Source: Neoceratodus forsteri (lineage: Eukaryota > Chordata > Ceratodontiformes > Ceratodontidae). Taken from it: a DNA stretch of 64,000 nt. Within the stretch, counting starts at the first letter, position 1; every line of letters begins with the position of its first letter. Below are positions 11,645-22,260 of the stretch, in pieces. The notes beneath the pieces were generated by a model. That model saw only the letters and a program-made list of their open reading frames with translations, had not been told where the DNA came from and made no database searches. The position numbers were made by a program, and so were the translations under genes. The stretch is from positions 1,803,896,967 to 1,803,960,966 of the forward strand of contig CM057450.1 of the NCBI GenBank assembly GCA_016271365.2, in the 5' to 3' direction.

Positions 11645-12170
11645 AAGAAGCTCCATGGGATGCCTGGTTGAGAGAGTGCAACGAGGAAGGCTCTCCCCCC
11701 CACTCCCGAAGTGGACAGCAGAAGCTCCATGGGACGCCTGGTCAAGACAGCAATGAGGAAGGCTCTCCCCCCCCAACTCCTGAAGTGGACAGCAGAAGCT
11801 CTGTGGGACACCTGGTTGAGAAGAGAAACAGGAAGACTCCCTCCCCACTCCTGAGGCGGACAGCAGAAGCTCTCACAGGACACCTGGTTGAGAGAGCACG
11901 GGAAGGCTTTCCCCCCACTCCCTCAAGTGGACGGGCAGAAGCTCCAAGAGGATGCCTTGTCAGAAAGCAACGAGAAGGTTCTCCCTCCCTCCAGAAGCAG
12001 GCAGCCAGAGCTCCCACAGGATGCCTGGTCGAGAAACAGCAGGAAAGCTCTCCCCAACTCCTGAAGCAGACGGCAGAAGCTCCATGGAGACACCTGGTCG
12101 AGAGAGCAATGAGGAAGGCTCTCCCACCCCAAAGCGGACGGGCAGGTACAAACTGTGGTCAGCCAACCGA
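11645..12170 (+). repeat. Tandem array of ~70-bp units (7 copies), putative L2 5'-UTR monomers
   Basis: Seven degenerate units of about 69-75 bases each follow the pattern AGAAGCTCC..GGATGCCTGGT, GAGAGAGCAA.GAGGAAGGC, TCTCCCCC.ACTCC.GAAG.GGACGGC. Units start near 11645, 11719, 11793, 11864, 11936, 12005 and 12074. A plus-strand frame stays open through most of the array because unit lengths are near multiples of three; opposite-strand frames are open too, so coding is doubtful. The array is followed by a unique tail (CAGGTACAAACTGTGG...) that is also found after the second array, and by an L2 LINE on the same strand. Confidence 0.85.
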
Positions 12171-12407
12171 TAAAGAAAAGCTGCTGCCTGCAGTAGCGTT
12201 TTGCACCCTTTGGATTAACATTTTTAGTCGTCCCAGCACTGCAGATAGTTTTTCTACTTGGACTGAAATCTGTTTTCTAAGCTTCTTTGGGACCTTTTGG
12301 CCAGTCACCTTAAAGGACTTTCGACGATTTAAGTGTACTTTACAGGGTTGCCTTGGGAACCTTAAGAGCTAGCCCTCAATACAGTGTTTTAACTTACTCA
12401 CAGCGTC

Positions 12408-12575
12408 GGCTTTGTGCACCTTACGAGGGAGCCTGTTAACTATTTAAATGGTTAAGCTGCATTGTTAGTGACTTATCTATCATTTACTGCGGAGCTTTTG
12501 TGCACCTTAAGAGTGAGCCTGTAAAGCATTTTAAATGGTTAAGTTAGACCGTGAATGTACTTGATTTTTATTGCT
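12408..12575 (+). repeat. Two ~86-bp direct repeats between the monomer arrays
   Basis: Two diverged copies of GCTTTGTGCACCTTA.GAG.GAGCCTGT..A..ATTTAAATGGTTAAG start at about 12408 and 12493. They lie between the two 70-bp arrays and suggest that the L2 5' region grew by successive tandem duplications. Confidence 0.75.
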
Positions 12576-12689
12576 GCATAATTCAATTGGGTCACGCGTT
12601 ACCTGGCTGCTTTTTCAGAACGAGGCTCCTCAACTCGAATTACCATATGACCTGGCTTGAAATAAATAGTGGTACCTTATTTGTTTCTT

Positions 12690-12925
12690 TCCACAGAAGC
12701 TCCGCGGGATGCCTGGTCGAGAGAGCAATGAGGAAGACTCTCCTTCCCACTCCCGAAGCGGATGGCAGAAGCTCTGTGGGACACCTGGTCGAGAGACAAC
12801 GAGGAAGCTCTCCACTCCTGAAGCAGACGGCAGAAGCTCCAGCGGGATGCCTGGTTGAGAGGAAACAGAAGGAAGGCTCTCCTCCATCTCCGAAGCGTCA
12901 CGGCAGGGTACGAACTGTGCTACGC
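12690..12925 (+). repeat. Second tandem array of ~70-bp units (3 copies)
   Basis: Three units of the same family as 11645-12170 start at about 12693, 12763 and 12830. They are followed by the same tail (GGGTACGAACTGTG..) and then a CCACCC-rich stretch and poly-T (13063-13078). The shared tail shows that array plus tail is itself duplicated upstream of the L2 coding region. Confidence 0.85.
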
Positions 12926-13477
12926 CCATCGACAAAGAAAGCTGCCGCCTGTAAGGAGCCCTCAAGACGCAAAGCGACTGCTCCCTGCCCACCCCCAACA
13001 CCCTCCCACCCTTGGCTGGTGTTATTTTATAGAGTGAACTCTGATGGTTGCCCTCTCGCTTTTTTTTTTTTTTTTTAAGTACTTGTTTTCCATCTGTGGT
13101 TATAGTCGGTGACCACTAGAGGCGCACTTCAATCTTTCAATCTACCTGCTTCTGTCCTGGTGTACATCCACCCATCTTTCCACCTGCTGCCCTTGCTCTC
13201 CCCCCTTTTTTCTTTGTGTCATCTCTCTCCCTCTTAACCCTGGTTCTCCTTTTGTCACTGACTTCCACGTCTTTATTTACCCTTCTCACTGGGACGCTTA
13301 TGTTATTTGTACTATCAGCTCTCACCTGTCCTGCCATAATCACTACACACTTCATTGAATGCTCTCATGGCAATTTCTGCTTCTCCAGTCTACTAGCTAA
13401 CCCCTTTCCTATGCCTTTTCCTCCATCAGGGCTTATCGTCAAGCATATGTGGTTATTAATCCGTCACATCCATTTAA

Positions 13478-16470
13478 GGTTCTCTATATCCCTGTTGCAG
13501 CAAGGGCTTACATTATTGCCTCACTCTGGATATTTACCCTATCCCTTACACTTGCAGGGATGTCGAGACTAATCCTGGCCTGCAAAGGTACCCAAACACA
13601 CAGGCTCTCCCTGCTCGCTGTCTGCCACAAACAGATGGTCTCACCTTTGCACACATCAACACCAGGAGCCTTCTTGCCAATCTCTCTTATCTCGAGGCTT
13701 GGATCAGGGTAAACAGCCCCGATATCTTAGCCATCTCCGAAACTTGGCTTAAACCCTTAATTACTGACTCACAATGCTCCTTTCATGGATACAAAATGCT
13801 TCAGGTGGATTGCACTGCTTCAAAAAGAGGCGGTGGACTGGTGCTCTACCACAGATCCCAGCTGAACATCTCCTTAATGCACGACCCCCCACTGTCCAAC
13901 TGTGAGATCCTTCACTCTCTACTTCTACGTGGTGGAGTTAAAAAACTCCATATTTTCTGCATTTATATTCCTCCCAGGAACTCCAGGCAAGGGCTTAGTG
14001 AATTCATTGATTATCTGATATCAGTCTCAGGAATAAGTGACATCATCTGGCTTGGTGCTTTTAACCTAGACTGGGCAGGACCCAGCTCCTCCTTTTTTCT
14101 CCATGGTTAGAAGGCTAACTCTCTCAGATTATTCAGGAACCCATCAGGATCTCCCTGTGAAGTGATGTGCCACTCCTACTTGATTGGATTCTTACGAATA
14201 GGAAGGAATTCATAACCTCGGCAGGAGTACTCCCTGACACCATTAGTGATCATTATCCAGTTTATGGTATATTGAATACCTCCTCCCCTTCCTTCTCTTC
14301 AAAAGTGATAACCTTCTCTAACCTCTCCCACCTTAATGTCGATGCCTTTGCACATGATCTCTGCCTAATTGACTGGTCTTCTCTCTACTATTCCGAGGAC
14401 ATTAACTTTGCCACGGAGTACTTCAACTCGGTACTACTCTTGCTGCAAAGCAAACACATCCCAGTCACCACGCGGAGGGTAAAAGGGAAGGTGACCAAAT
14501 GGTTCATACATCCCCTACTTCAACTACTGAAATGTAGGGATAAGCTTGGTCTGCTTGGAAGATCTCACATCTACGGACAGACTTTGAAGTCTATAGAGCT
14601 GCACGGAACAGTTGTAAAAAGGAACTATGCCATGCAAAAAGTTCTTATTACAGGAATCTCCTTATATCCTCTGCCTCCAACACTAAAAGGTACTGGGCCC
14701 AAATCAAGGAAATTCTTGGAAACCACAAGCCTCAGACGCCTACTGATATGTACATAAAGGTGGCACACAGTAACAATTCTCTCACAATTGCTAACGCTTT
14801 CAACTCCCTCTTTACCTCCCTACCTTCTCCCTCATCCGCTGGATTTCAAAAATCCCAGTGAGCTGCCTCTTCCAACACCCCTACTCCCTCTACACTGGTA
14901 CTTGATCAGGTCCCATACTATGAAGTACTTAAACTTCTCAAAACCATTCCGGCTCATGCGGGCCTGGGCCCCGATGGTATTCATCCTGGGATACCTAGAC
15001 AGTTTGCTACCTGGCTTGCTAGGCCCATTACTTGGCTCTTCAACCTATCCTTCTGCACTTCCTCAGTCCCCCTGGTCTGGAAAATGGCTAAAACAATACC
15101 CATATTTAAGAAGGTAGATGATAAACAACTGTCCAACTACCGCCCCATCTCTCTTCTCCCCACTCTCAGCAAGCTCCTAGAGAAATTAGTCCATCGTCAG
15201 CTCTCTGAGCACCTTACCAAGTTCAAACTCCAAACCTCTTGCCAACACGTCTTTAGGGCGGGGCACAGTACCACCACTGCTCTGAGCCAACTAACCAGCG
15301 ATGTCAAAGGTAACATGGACAAGGGCTTACTCACTGGTGCGGTTCTCATCGACCTTTCAAAGCATTTGACATGGTCTACCACCCACTTCTGCTGACGGCT
15401 TATGTACCATAGGAGCAACTGAGTCTACCCTCATCCTGGTTCCAGAAGTTCTTGGATAATCGAACCCAGTCTGTTGCCTTTCATAAAACTCTCTCCTCCC
15501 CTATACCTATCACCCGTGGTGTTCCACAGGGGTCCATACTTGGTCCTCTCCTCTTCTCTATATTCATTAATGATATTCCCAGTCCTTCTCATAACAGTAG
15601 CCTGCTAATGTATGCCGATGACCTGGCTCTTTATTCTTCATCTGAATCAATGGACGAAATCAACCACAACCTGTCACATAACTTCCAGTCCCTGCAGTTA
15701 TGGCTCTCGGACAACCACCAAATCCTAAACATAGACAAAACACAGGCTATGCTTTTTGGATCCTCAAAGAAATTTCCCTCTGAGGCTCCTAAGCTCTGGG
15801 TTCACTGCAGTGATGGTACCTTGGTCTCCAACACCTCTTCTGTCAAATATCTTGGGGTTACACTTGATCCTGCTCTTGACTTCACCGCCCTATGTGTTAA
15901 TGAGGGTCTGTCGAGCTGTTAATGCAAAATTGGAGCTGCCTACTGTGTTTGCCACTCCCTCACTCCTTCAGCAAGACTATCAGTAGCTAGAGGAGTACTT
16001 CTTCCACAGCTCATATATGCACTCCCAGTTCTTTTCCCTGCCTCTGCCAGTGTGCTCGGTAAATGGGACACTTCCTACAACAATATCTGTAGGTTTGCCT
16101 TATCTGCCCCTTGCCTAACTCATCATTGCCTCCTTTACTCCAGCCTAAACTGGCTCTCACCTCAGGGACACAGGGCTTACTCCCTCGGGTGTCTTATTGA
16201 CTCACTCACTAGACCACCATGTCCGGACACTCTGGCTGACCTTCTTATCCCGGTCTCCCACTCCCGCACCCTTAGGTCCTCCTCTGTCCCAATGCTCTCT
16301 CTCTCTCTTAGACCCTGTGCTACAAAAATGGGTGAACAGGCTTTCTCCTATTTTGCTCCTAAGTTCTGGAACTCGCTATCCCTGCATGTTAAAAATTCTG
16401 CCTCCCACAGTGTCTTTAAGAGCTCACTGTTCTCTCACCTTTACACCCTTGATAACTGCAAATGCACCTA
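13478..16470 (+). pseudogene. L2-a ORF2: 2A-like leader, endonuclease, reverse transcriptase
   Basis: Domain blocks in order are: FAHINTRSL (EN start, about 13640), ETW (about 13740), IYIPPRN (about 13963), GAFNLDWAG in place of GDFN (about 14055-14080), DHYPV (about 14250), then RT blocks NYRPISLLP (about 15134), GHSTTTAL (about 15259), IDLSKHLTW (about 15349), GVPQGSILGPLLFS (about 15520-15560) and YADD (15611-15622). KYLGVTLD (about 15847) and the C-terminal region to 16470 follow. Known role: EN nicks the target and RT primes cDNA synthesis there. Frameshifts at about 14100-14165, 14757-15084, 15395-15450 and 15920 break the frame; the D-to-A change in the EN GDFN block would abolish nicking. 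Confidence 0.8.
13500..13582 (+). other. 2A-like ribosome-skipping peptide with hydrophobic leader (L2-a)
   Basis: Codons 13559-13582 read DVETNPGL, matching the 2A core D(V/I)ExNPG with L where the final P is expected. They are in frame with the EN start about 60 bases downstream. A hydrophobic stretch (IIASLWIFTLSLTLAG, about 13510-13557) precedes it in the adjacent frame, so a one-base indel at the junction probably split an original LAG-DVETNPG. 2A peptides make the ribosome skip the last G-P bond and have been described at the N-terminus of ORF2 in some APE-type LINEs. This copy is decayed. Confidence 0.65.
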
Positions 16471-16692
16471 GACTTAATCTCCACTAGGTCCCCTGGCTGG
16501 GAATTGTCCTAGTGGTAAAACATACTCTTACCTGTATTATATTGTTTGCACCATGTTGTTGTTTTATGTATGAAGTTGTACAATTGTGCTTATTTTGTAT
16601 TCTGACTTGTACTCTCCCAGGTCGTGCCTGAAAATAGGCAGGATTGTTGCCTAGTGCACTTACCCGGTTACCAAAAGCTAATAAATAAATAA

Positions 16693-17019
16693 ACAAAGCA
16701 GCAGAAAGTTATAGCAGAAAGGTTCAAGTTAATTTGGCTTACATAGTTTATACAGTTATAGAAATACCCTAGATATGTTGTTCTAGTGTTTGAAGAAACT
16801 AACACTGACAAAGCTATGCAATGCATGGCAGTCTAAACAATTAAAGATAATAATTGAAATATCAAAAAGTATACAGGCTATCATTCCTTATGTCAACCCA
16901 CCTCTAAGGTTAGGTGGAAATACCCTGAGATGCTGTGCATTACCTCACGACTTGCTGCTAATACAATGGCTATGTATTATATACTTTTTCCAACAAATTA
17001 TAAAAAGCTTTAAAAAAAA
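16693..17019. other. Unassigned AT-rich spacer
   Basis: There is no coding block or recognised repeat. An A-run (about 17012-17021) marks the junction with the CR1-d fragment. Confidence 0.5.
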
Positions 17020-17021
17020 AA

Positions 17022-18352
17022 GGAGTCGAGTCCCACTTGGATGGATCTGTGGTAAAAGTCCGATGCCCCCCCAGTGCCTCGGCCAAGAGAGATACCCCAA
17101 AAATAATAGACCAGGCAGATGAAGGAATAAATGTCCTTATCCATCTCGGCACCAACCACCTAGAGAACCAGACAGTGGAGGAAGTCAAGCTAAACTTCAG
17201 AAAGTTGGAGTGACTGGAAGTACGAAGAGCCTTGCTAACCTTCTCGGAGATCCTTCCAGTATGGGGAAAAGTGTTGATACAAACAGAATGAGGGATGAGG
17301 AAATCAAGTATTTCAACAGTTGGTTACAAGAAAAGTGCAAGGAAAAAGATTACCATGTCATAGACAACTGGGGGAGCTTCTCGGACAGAAGACAATTCAA
17401 GCTGGACAGACTTCACTTAGACAGGCAAGGAACGACTGCATTAGGACAGAAGTTTGACGTTCACCTCGGGTGTTTAAACTAGGCAAAGGGGAGTATGATG
17501 CTAGGAAACCTATCAGCAATAGTTTAGAAGATGGGAACTTTGTTGCCACTCCCCCACAATCAAGACATACTGAATCATATGACAAGTACAACCAGAAAAA
17601 GCAGAAAAAGGTGCTGAAGAACCGAAAAAGGGTTCACAATAATTGGAAACACAGGAATTTACCAGGTGGAAGAATCAACAATTCAGCCACAGGCTCGTGG
17701 ACAGGGGTGTGCATTAATCCCAGAAGCCTGGGTAAAAAGATGAGTGACCTTCAGGCATGGATGGCGGAGTCCTGTATGATTATTGTGGCAGTCACAGAAA
17801 CCTGGGCATCTGACAACAATGACTGGGATCTCACAGTCCCTGGGTACACACTCTTAGGAAAGATAGGAGGGGTGTCAAGGGAGGTGGGTTGCACTCTATG
17901 TTAAGGAGGGGGTAGAGGCCACATCCTGCAAAATGAGCCTTAGAGTAGGAGTGGAATCCCTGTGGGCTCAGCTTAGTTCATCCTCAGGAAAGAAAATCCA
18001 AGTTGGGATGGTGTATAGACCTCTGAACCAAGCAGAGGACAAGGATAAGGATAAGGAGCTTTTGGAGGAAATCAAAAAAATGTCACTAAAAGGAGAACTA
18101 GTGGTAGTGGGGGACCTTAACATGCCAGATGTGGACTGGGGCATCACGGTAGCTAGATCATCAAAGAGTCAATCGGTGTTAGACACTTTACAGGATTGCT
18201 TTTGCACAGAGTTAGTCACCGATCCTTCTAGAAAGAACAACTTCTTGGACATGGTCCTCACTAACTTGGAAAAAATTGAGGCAGTCAGAGTCGGGAAGCT
18301 GCTGGCAAATATCAATCACAGCTCGACTTGGTTTAAAATAGCACATAAATAA
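17022..18352 (+). pseudogene. CR1 (CR1-d): ORF1 esterase end and ORF2 endonuclease
   Basis: Plus-strand reading gives INVLIHLGTNHLENQTVEE (about 17130-17185, the GTND block) and FNSWLQEK (about 17313-17336). DRLHLDRQGTTALGQKF (about 17405-17456, catalytic D..H) closes the ORF1 esterase. ORF2 starts downstream: GVCINPRSLGKKMSDLQAW (about 17706-17762), TETWASD, VYRPLNQ, VVVGDLNMPDVDWG (about 18104-18145; GDLN for GDFN), and NHSS where SDH is expected (about 18315). EN is nearly complete but lacks a proper SDH; the RT is missing. The fragment stops at about 18352 and an oppositely oriented CR1 RT begins 0.5 kb later. Confidence 0.75.
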
Positions 18353-18845
18353 AATAGCACTAGCACCCGCTTTGTTCCAAAATGAAGATTTTGATGACAA
18401 TTAAGACAAACAAATCACGCTGCCTACGCCTACCAGGAAGTGAAAATCACAGACTCAGTGGTCCTGACCGGTTTCCCACATGCGTGCTTCCCTCGTGAAT
18501 GAATCATTTATATATTCAATCACCCCATGTGAAATACGTTACCAAATCATTAGAACACAGCTTAATTTGTTCACAGACGTCTTGTGCTAGGTAAATAAAA
18601 TAAGAGCACTTTAAAAAATGTAAAAGAAAACTCCTTTTTGTACTAGTTCACAGACATCCTAGCAATGACAAGACTATGGCAAATAAGGTAATTCCATATA
18701 TGTTAATTGGCATAGTGATCCTCCAATGTTATTTGATCTATTTACATACTGTAGGTCTGAAAATGTTTTCATAATCAGTCACAATTTTCATATTATATCA
18801 CTTCTCATACAGGAAGTAAAAAAAAAAATCGAAACATGCGCATAC
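18353..18845. other. Unassigned AT-rich spacer between facing CR1 fragments
   Basis: About 490 bases with no coding blocks. It separates the truncated plus-strand CR1-d from the minus-strand CR1-e and may contain the rearrangement or deletion breakpoint. Confidence 0.45.
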
Positions 18846-19850
18846 CTGATAAGGAGTCGAAAATATCACATTTTGGCCTAGGACCAAGCCCTGCAGGACC
18901 CCACTCATCACTTCTCCCTCCTCTGACACCTCCCCATTGACAACCACTCTTTGCCTCCTTCCGTCCAACCAGTTTACTGCCCACTTAACGATGCAGCTTG
19001 CTATGCCCAGATCCTCTAGCTTCTTCAGCAAACATTTGTGTTGTATTGAATCAAAGGCTTTGCTGAAGTAAAAATAGAGGAGGTCCACTGGCCAGCCACT
19101 ATCCACTTCCCTAGATACCCAGTCAAAGAAAGTAATCAGGCTGTCTGGCACAACCTGCTTGTAACAAATCGTGTTCTTTGTTGTCCTGTAGGCCATGCTT
19201 ATCCAAGTAGTCTACTAGGTCTTGTTTAAGCATGGCCTCCATTTGCCTTCCTAGCACTGATGTGAGGCTGAATGGCCTGTAGTTACTGGTCTCTTCCCTG
19301 CTACCACCCTTATGCAAAGGCACCATGTCAGCTCTTTCCAGTGATTTGTATGACTCTTATCTGGGGAGAATGGTTAAACAGGTGCGCTAAGGGGTCTGCT
19401 AACTCACTCTCTAACTCTTTAATTTTCCTCAGATATATTCTATCCAGACCAGGATATTTGATTTTAAACACTCAAGCATCTCTCTGACCCTGCCTGTGGT
19501 AATACTTGTTGTTTCCATTTTTGACACTCCCTTGCCATGTGCTTTAATGCTGCAGTCATGCATTGGGCCACTGTGTTCTTTGGTGAACACTGAACAGAAG
19601 TATTTGTTCAGAATGGTGGCCTTCTGCCTGTCCTCTTCCACTATCCTATCCCCATCCTTGACTTTAACTACCCCGCCACCCTTCTTTCTCATTTCTTGCA
19701 AATACTGTATCTGAAAAACTGTTTGTTCCCCTCCCTGACACCTTTAGCTGTCTGAAGTTCCGCAGCCGCCTTTGCTTGTCTCACTGCCGACTTAGCCTTC
19801 CTACCCCCCTTGCCCCCCAGAATGCAACTGGAAACAAGCAGTTTTCAGCT
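18846..19850 (-). pseudogene. CR1 reverse transcriptase fragment (CR1-e)
   Basis: On the minus strand: ATILNKYFCSVFTKE (about 19630-19585), TSNYRPFSLTSVLGRQMEAM (about 19300-19240, RT block 1), FYFSKAFDSIQHK (about 19075-19040, block 3), WLDGRRQRVVVNGE (about 18965-18920) and SGVLQGLVLG (about 18905-18875, block 4 with altered PQG). The copy ends before FADD, so both the catalytic block and the 3' UTR are missing. Loss of the CR1 3' end is unusual for simple 5' truncation and implies a later deletion or rearrangement. Confidence 0.75.
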
Positions 19851-20039
19851 CAGTATATTTGTCCTGGTAAAACTTTGAAAACAAGCAAATAAATAAATAA
19901 ATACTACACAACACACACAAATATAAATAAAATCTCCATAAGAGACCAAGCATTTAAGGCACTCTTAACTGGTTTCAGGATGGATTCTATTCATCCTAAC
20001 TGGGGTGTAATGTGTTCTGTACATGCCACTGAATTGTAG
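19851..20039. repeat. Short AT-rich stretch with (AAAT)n
   Basis: A short AAATAAATAAATAAAT run (about 19886-19903) and AC-rich sequence follow the CR1-e edge. The run could be the tail of an unrecognised LINE 3' end. Confidence 0.4.
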
Positions 20040-20049
20040 CTGCCTGAGT

Positions 20050-20900
20050 TTATTCAGTCTGGAGCAGTAATGACAGTGTCTTGTGGCTGCTGTCCAAATT
20101 TCATCCAAGATGGGCAAATTTAGATTGACACTCCATAGTTTCAGTGTAACTCCTATGGAGTGGGCATTATTGCCAATTAGTAGTTTAGTAGGCTGTGAGA
20201 AGCCTCATGTTAGGTCAAGTCTACAGAGTACCTCTTCTGTGGTTCAAGACTCAGGTTCCTGCCCCAGGAGTTGAACCTGTTTCTCCATCACATGATGGAT
20301 CTTTAGGTAGACCAAGAACTCTCCAGGGTAGATGTTATATTCTTGTCTCAGGTCAGTGAATGATTTCAAGGATCCTCCTGTGTAAAGATCTGCTATACAT
20401 TTCAGACCTAAATGCCTCCATTTCAGCATTGTTTGGTGGAGGAATGCATTCTATCCTCGCTGTCCCTTGAATACTACCCATAGTACAAAGTGAGGTGATA
20501 GGCTGGCACCATGTACTATTAGCTTATGGCTAGGCACCAGACTTGGACAGTGGATCTTATGAAGAGGTTGCTGCTTGACCCAGAATTCTCCATCAACAAT
20601 GTGGCCAACAGACAGTCATTCCAGTAGGGACTCCCCAGGTCTACTTGTCTCCATGTTCATTCAGCTTGCATCTTCTGAATACACACTGTCTCCATCTAGT
20701 GAGGTTATCTGTGCAGTCCAATAGTAAAATGTAGTGTGACAAAGCCAAACCACCCCTGTTAAGACCCAGCAGCAAAATAATTCTACTGACCCTAGCAGTT
20801 CCCCGCTTCCACAGAAATTAGTTACTATTTTATTGAGCTGATTGAAAAACATTTCTGGCACTCTTCTGGGGAGGGACTGAAACAGATATAGGCACTAGGG
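20050..20900 (-). pseudogene. L1-a ORF2 C-terminal region
   Basis: On the minus strand this reads FFNQLNKIVTNF, then LTGVVWLCHTTFYYWTAQI (about 20765-20705) and further down LKCIADLYTGGSLKSFTDL (about 20400-20345) and NIYPGEFLVYLKIHH. This is the conserved C-terminal layout of Tx1/L1 ORF2 proteins after the RT. In-frame stops and gaps separate the blocks. Confidence 0.75.
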
Positions 20901-21059
20901 CAGAGTACACATTATAACTGTGTTTATCTTCCCTGTCATTGATAGCGGTAGAGATTCCCACCATTCATATTATTTTTTTTGTAATGTTAAGTAGAAAAGT
21001 CAGAAAGGCTTGGTTAGCAAATTCATGTTTTGTCTTTTTTTTTTTAGAAACATATCTCA

Positions 21060-21680
21060 CTGGCCCATCAGCACAGTGGTTGGGTTTCTGCTTCCGATAC
21101 CAGTTACCCATTTTCAGGAACCAGCCCAAGTTGCTGGAGGGCCTCCTGGGGGAGGACAGAGCATCCTAGAGACAGCTCTCCTTCTCCGGGAGGAGAGACA
21201 CTGGGAGTGTCCGGCACCTACTGGCTCTAAGCGGATGCTAGGAGTATCACAGAGACATCAGGACCAATATGCAATAGGGGAGGGGCAGACGTCAGCGCTA
21301 GCCATGATGTCACTATGCCACCCCGAGAGAAAAAAGAGGAAAAAATAAATTGTCTGGGTGCTCAGTGGATGACAGTCTCCAGATCTTCTGCACCACCGAA
21401 CCCTCCAGGGAGCCATTCCCCCACAGCCTCAGCAGCATCCTGTGGCCTACATGGTAAGTGCCAGGTCACCCCCACTGGTGCATTCCCACTCGGAGGAGGG
21501 GGACCCACCCAGTGACGGGAAACACAGGGATACCACAGGAGGACTGCAATATGGGGTTAGCGGGGGAAGTCAGGACTTGAGCGAGGTAGTAGGGGGTCTA
21601 GCAGAAGGGACCATCGGGAGCCCGAAGGAGTGGAGGGCACCTGAGCAGTAGTGGAGGATAAAATAGATGATACAAAAAAA
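21060..21680 (+). mobile_element. Long tRNA-derived SINE, copy A
   Basis: This 621-base element is bracketed by a target duplication AGAAACATATCTCA (21046-21059) / AGAACCATATCTCA (21681-21694), 13 of 14 matching. The head CAGCACAGTGGTTGGG...TTTTCAGGAACC (about 21070-21122) is a diverged tRNA-like region with A- and B-box remnants. The body is GC-rich, with GGGGGAGGACAG, CACTCGGAGGAGGGGGACCC and GGACTGCAATATGGGG, and the tail is A-rich (ACAAAAAAA). The duplication starts after a T-run (TTTTT/AGAAA), as expected for L1-type endonuclease nicking. The element interrupts L1-a. It has no coding role. Confidence 0.85.
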
Positions 21681-21694
21681 AGAACCATATCTCA

Positions 21695-22200
21695 GGCATT
21701 GGCTGCAACAATAGTTCAATTGTGTAAAGTGTTTCAGAATATGTACTATTAATTAGATTGCCTCCACAGTTGTATTATTAAGTACTGTATTTCAACTGCT
21801 CTGCCATTATTATTGTACATTATTGAGAATGATATGTAATGACCAATCTTTGGAATAAGTTTTATCAGTTGTGTAATGCTATAAAACATCAAGAAAAATA
21901 AAGTTAAAAAAATAGAAGTGATCCAAAGTTCTCCCCATATTTTTTTTTATTTAATATTTGATCACTGGGTAAGAACCCTAATGCATCATACGCCCATTTT
22001 CATGGATGTCTCAGACACAAAAAACTGCAGTACAATACTATGCTATGCAATATACAGTTAGATTAATCATAAACAAGGACTTGCTGAATGAGTAAGACAA
22101 AGCTGCTTCAGGGATTTCTTAAAAGCATACAATGAATTTCACGTTAAAATATAATTTGGTAAATCATTCCAGTTTTACAACACAAAATATCCATCATCTT
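21695..22200 (-). repeat. L2-type 3' tail fragment (diverged) within L1-a
   Basis: Reverse-complement reading of about 21935-22010 gives GAGACATCCATGAAAATGGGC...GGTTCTTACCCAGTGATC and an A/T-rich end. This is the same layout as the L2-a 3' end (CAGGT...CCTGAAAATAGG...ACCCGGTTACC..AATAAA). The rest of the segment is AT-rich and unassigned. It is probably an old SINE or L2 3' fragment inserted into L1-a. Confidence 0.4.
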
Positions 22201-22260
22201 TAACCTAAGGAAGGATTGTACGAGGGAGGGTTTGATTTTTCCAACAGTTGGGATGGTTTC

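Larger units (their letters stand above)
13080..16692 (+). mobile_element. L2-clade LINE (L2-a), 3'-complete
   Basis: This plus-strand non-LTR retrotransposon has a 2A-like leader, APE endonuclease, RT and 3' UTR. The 3' end reads CAGGTCGTGCCTGAAAATAGG...ACCCGGTTACC followed by AATAAATAAATAAA, the L2-type short A/T repeat tail rather than poly-A. With the repeat arrays (11645 onward) as 5' UTR the element would be about 5 kb. Its 3' UTR is the same type as the minus-strand tails at 21930, 36325 and 37860. Confidence 0.85.

Noticed and set aside
11645..12925. CRISPR array
   Set aside because: Units are contiguous degenerate repeats without unique spacers, and the sequence is eukaryotic.
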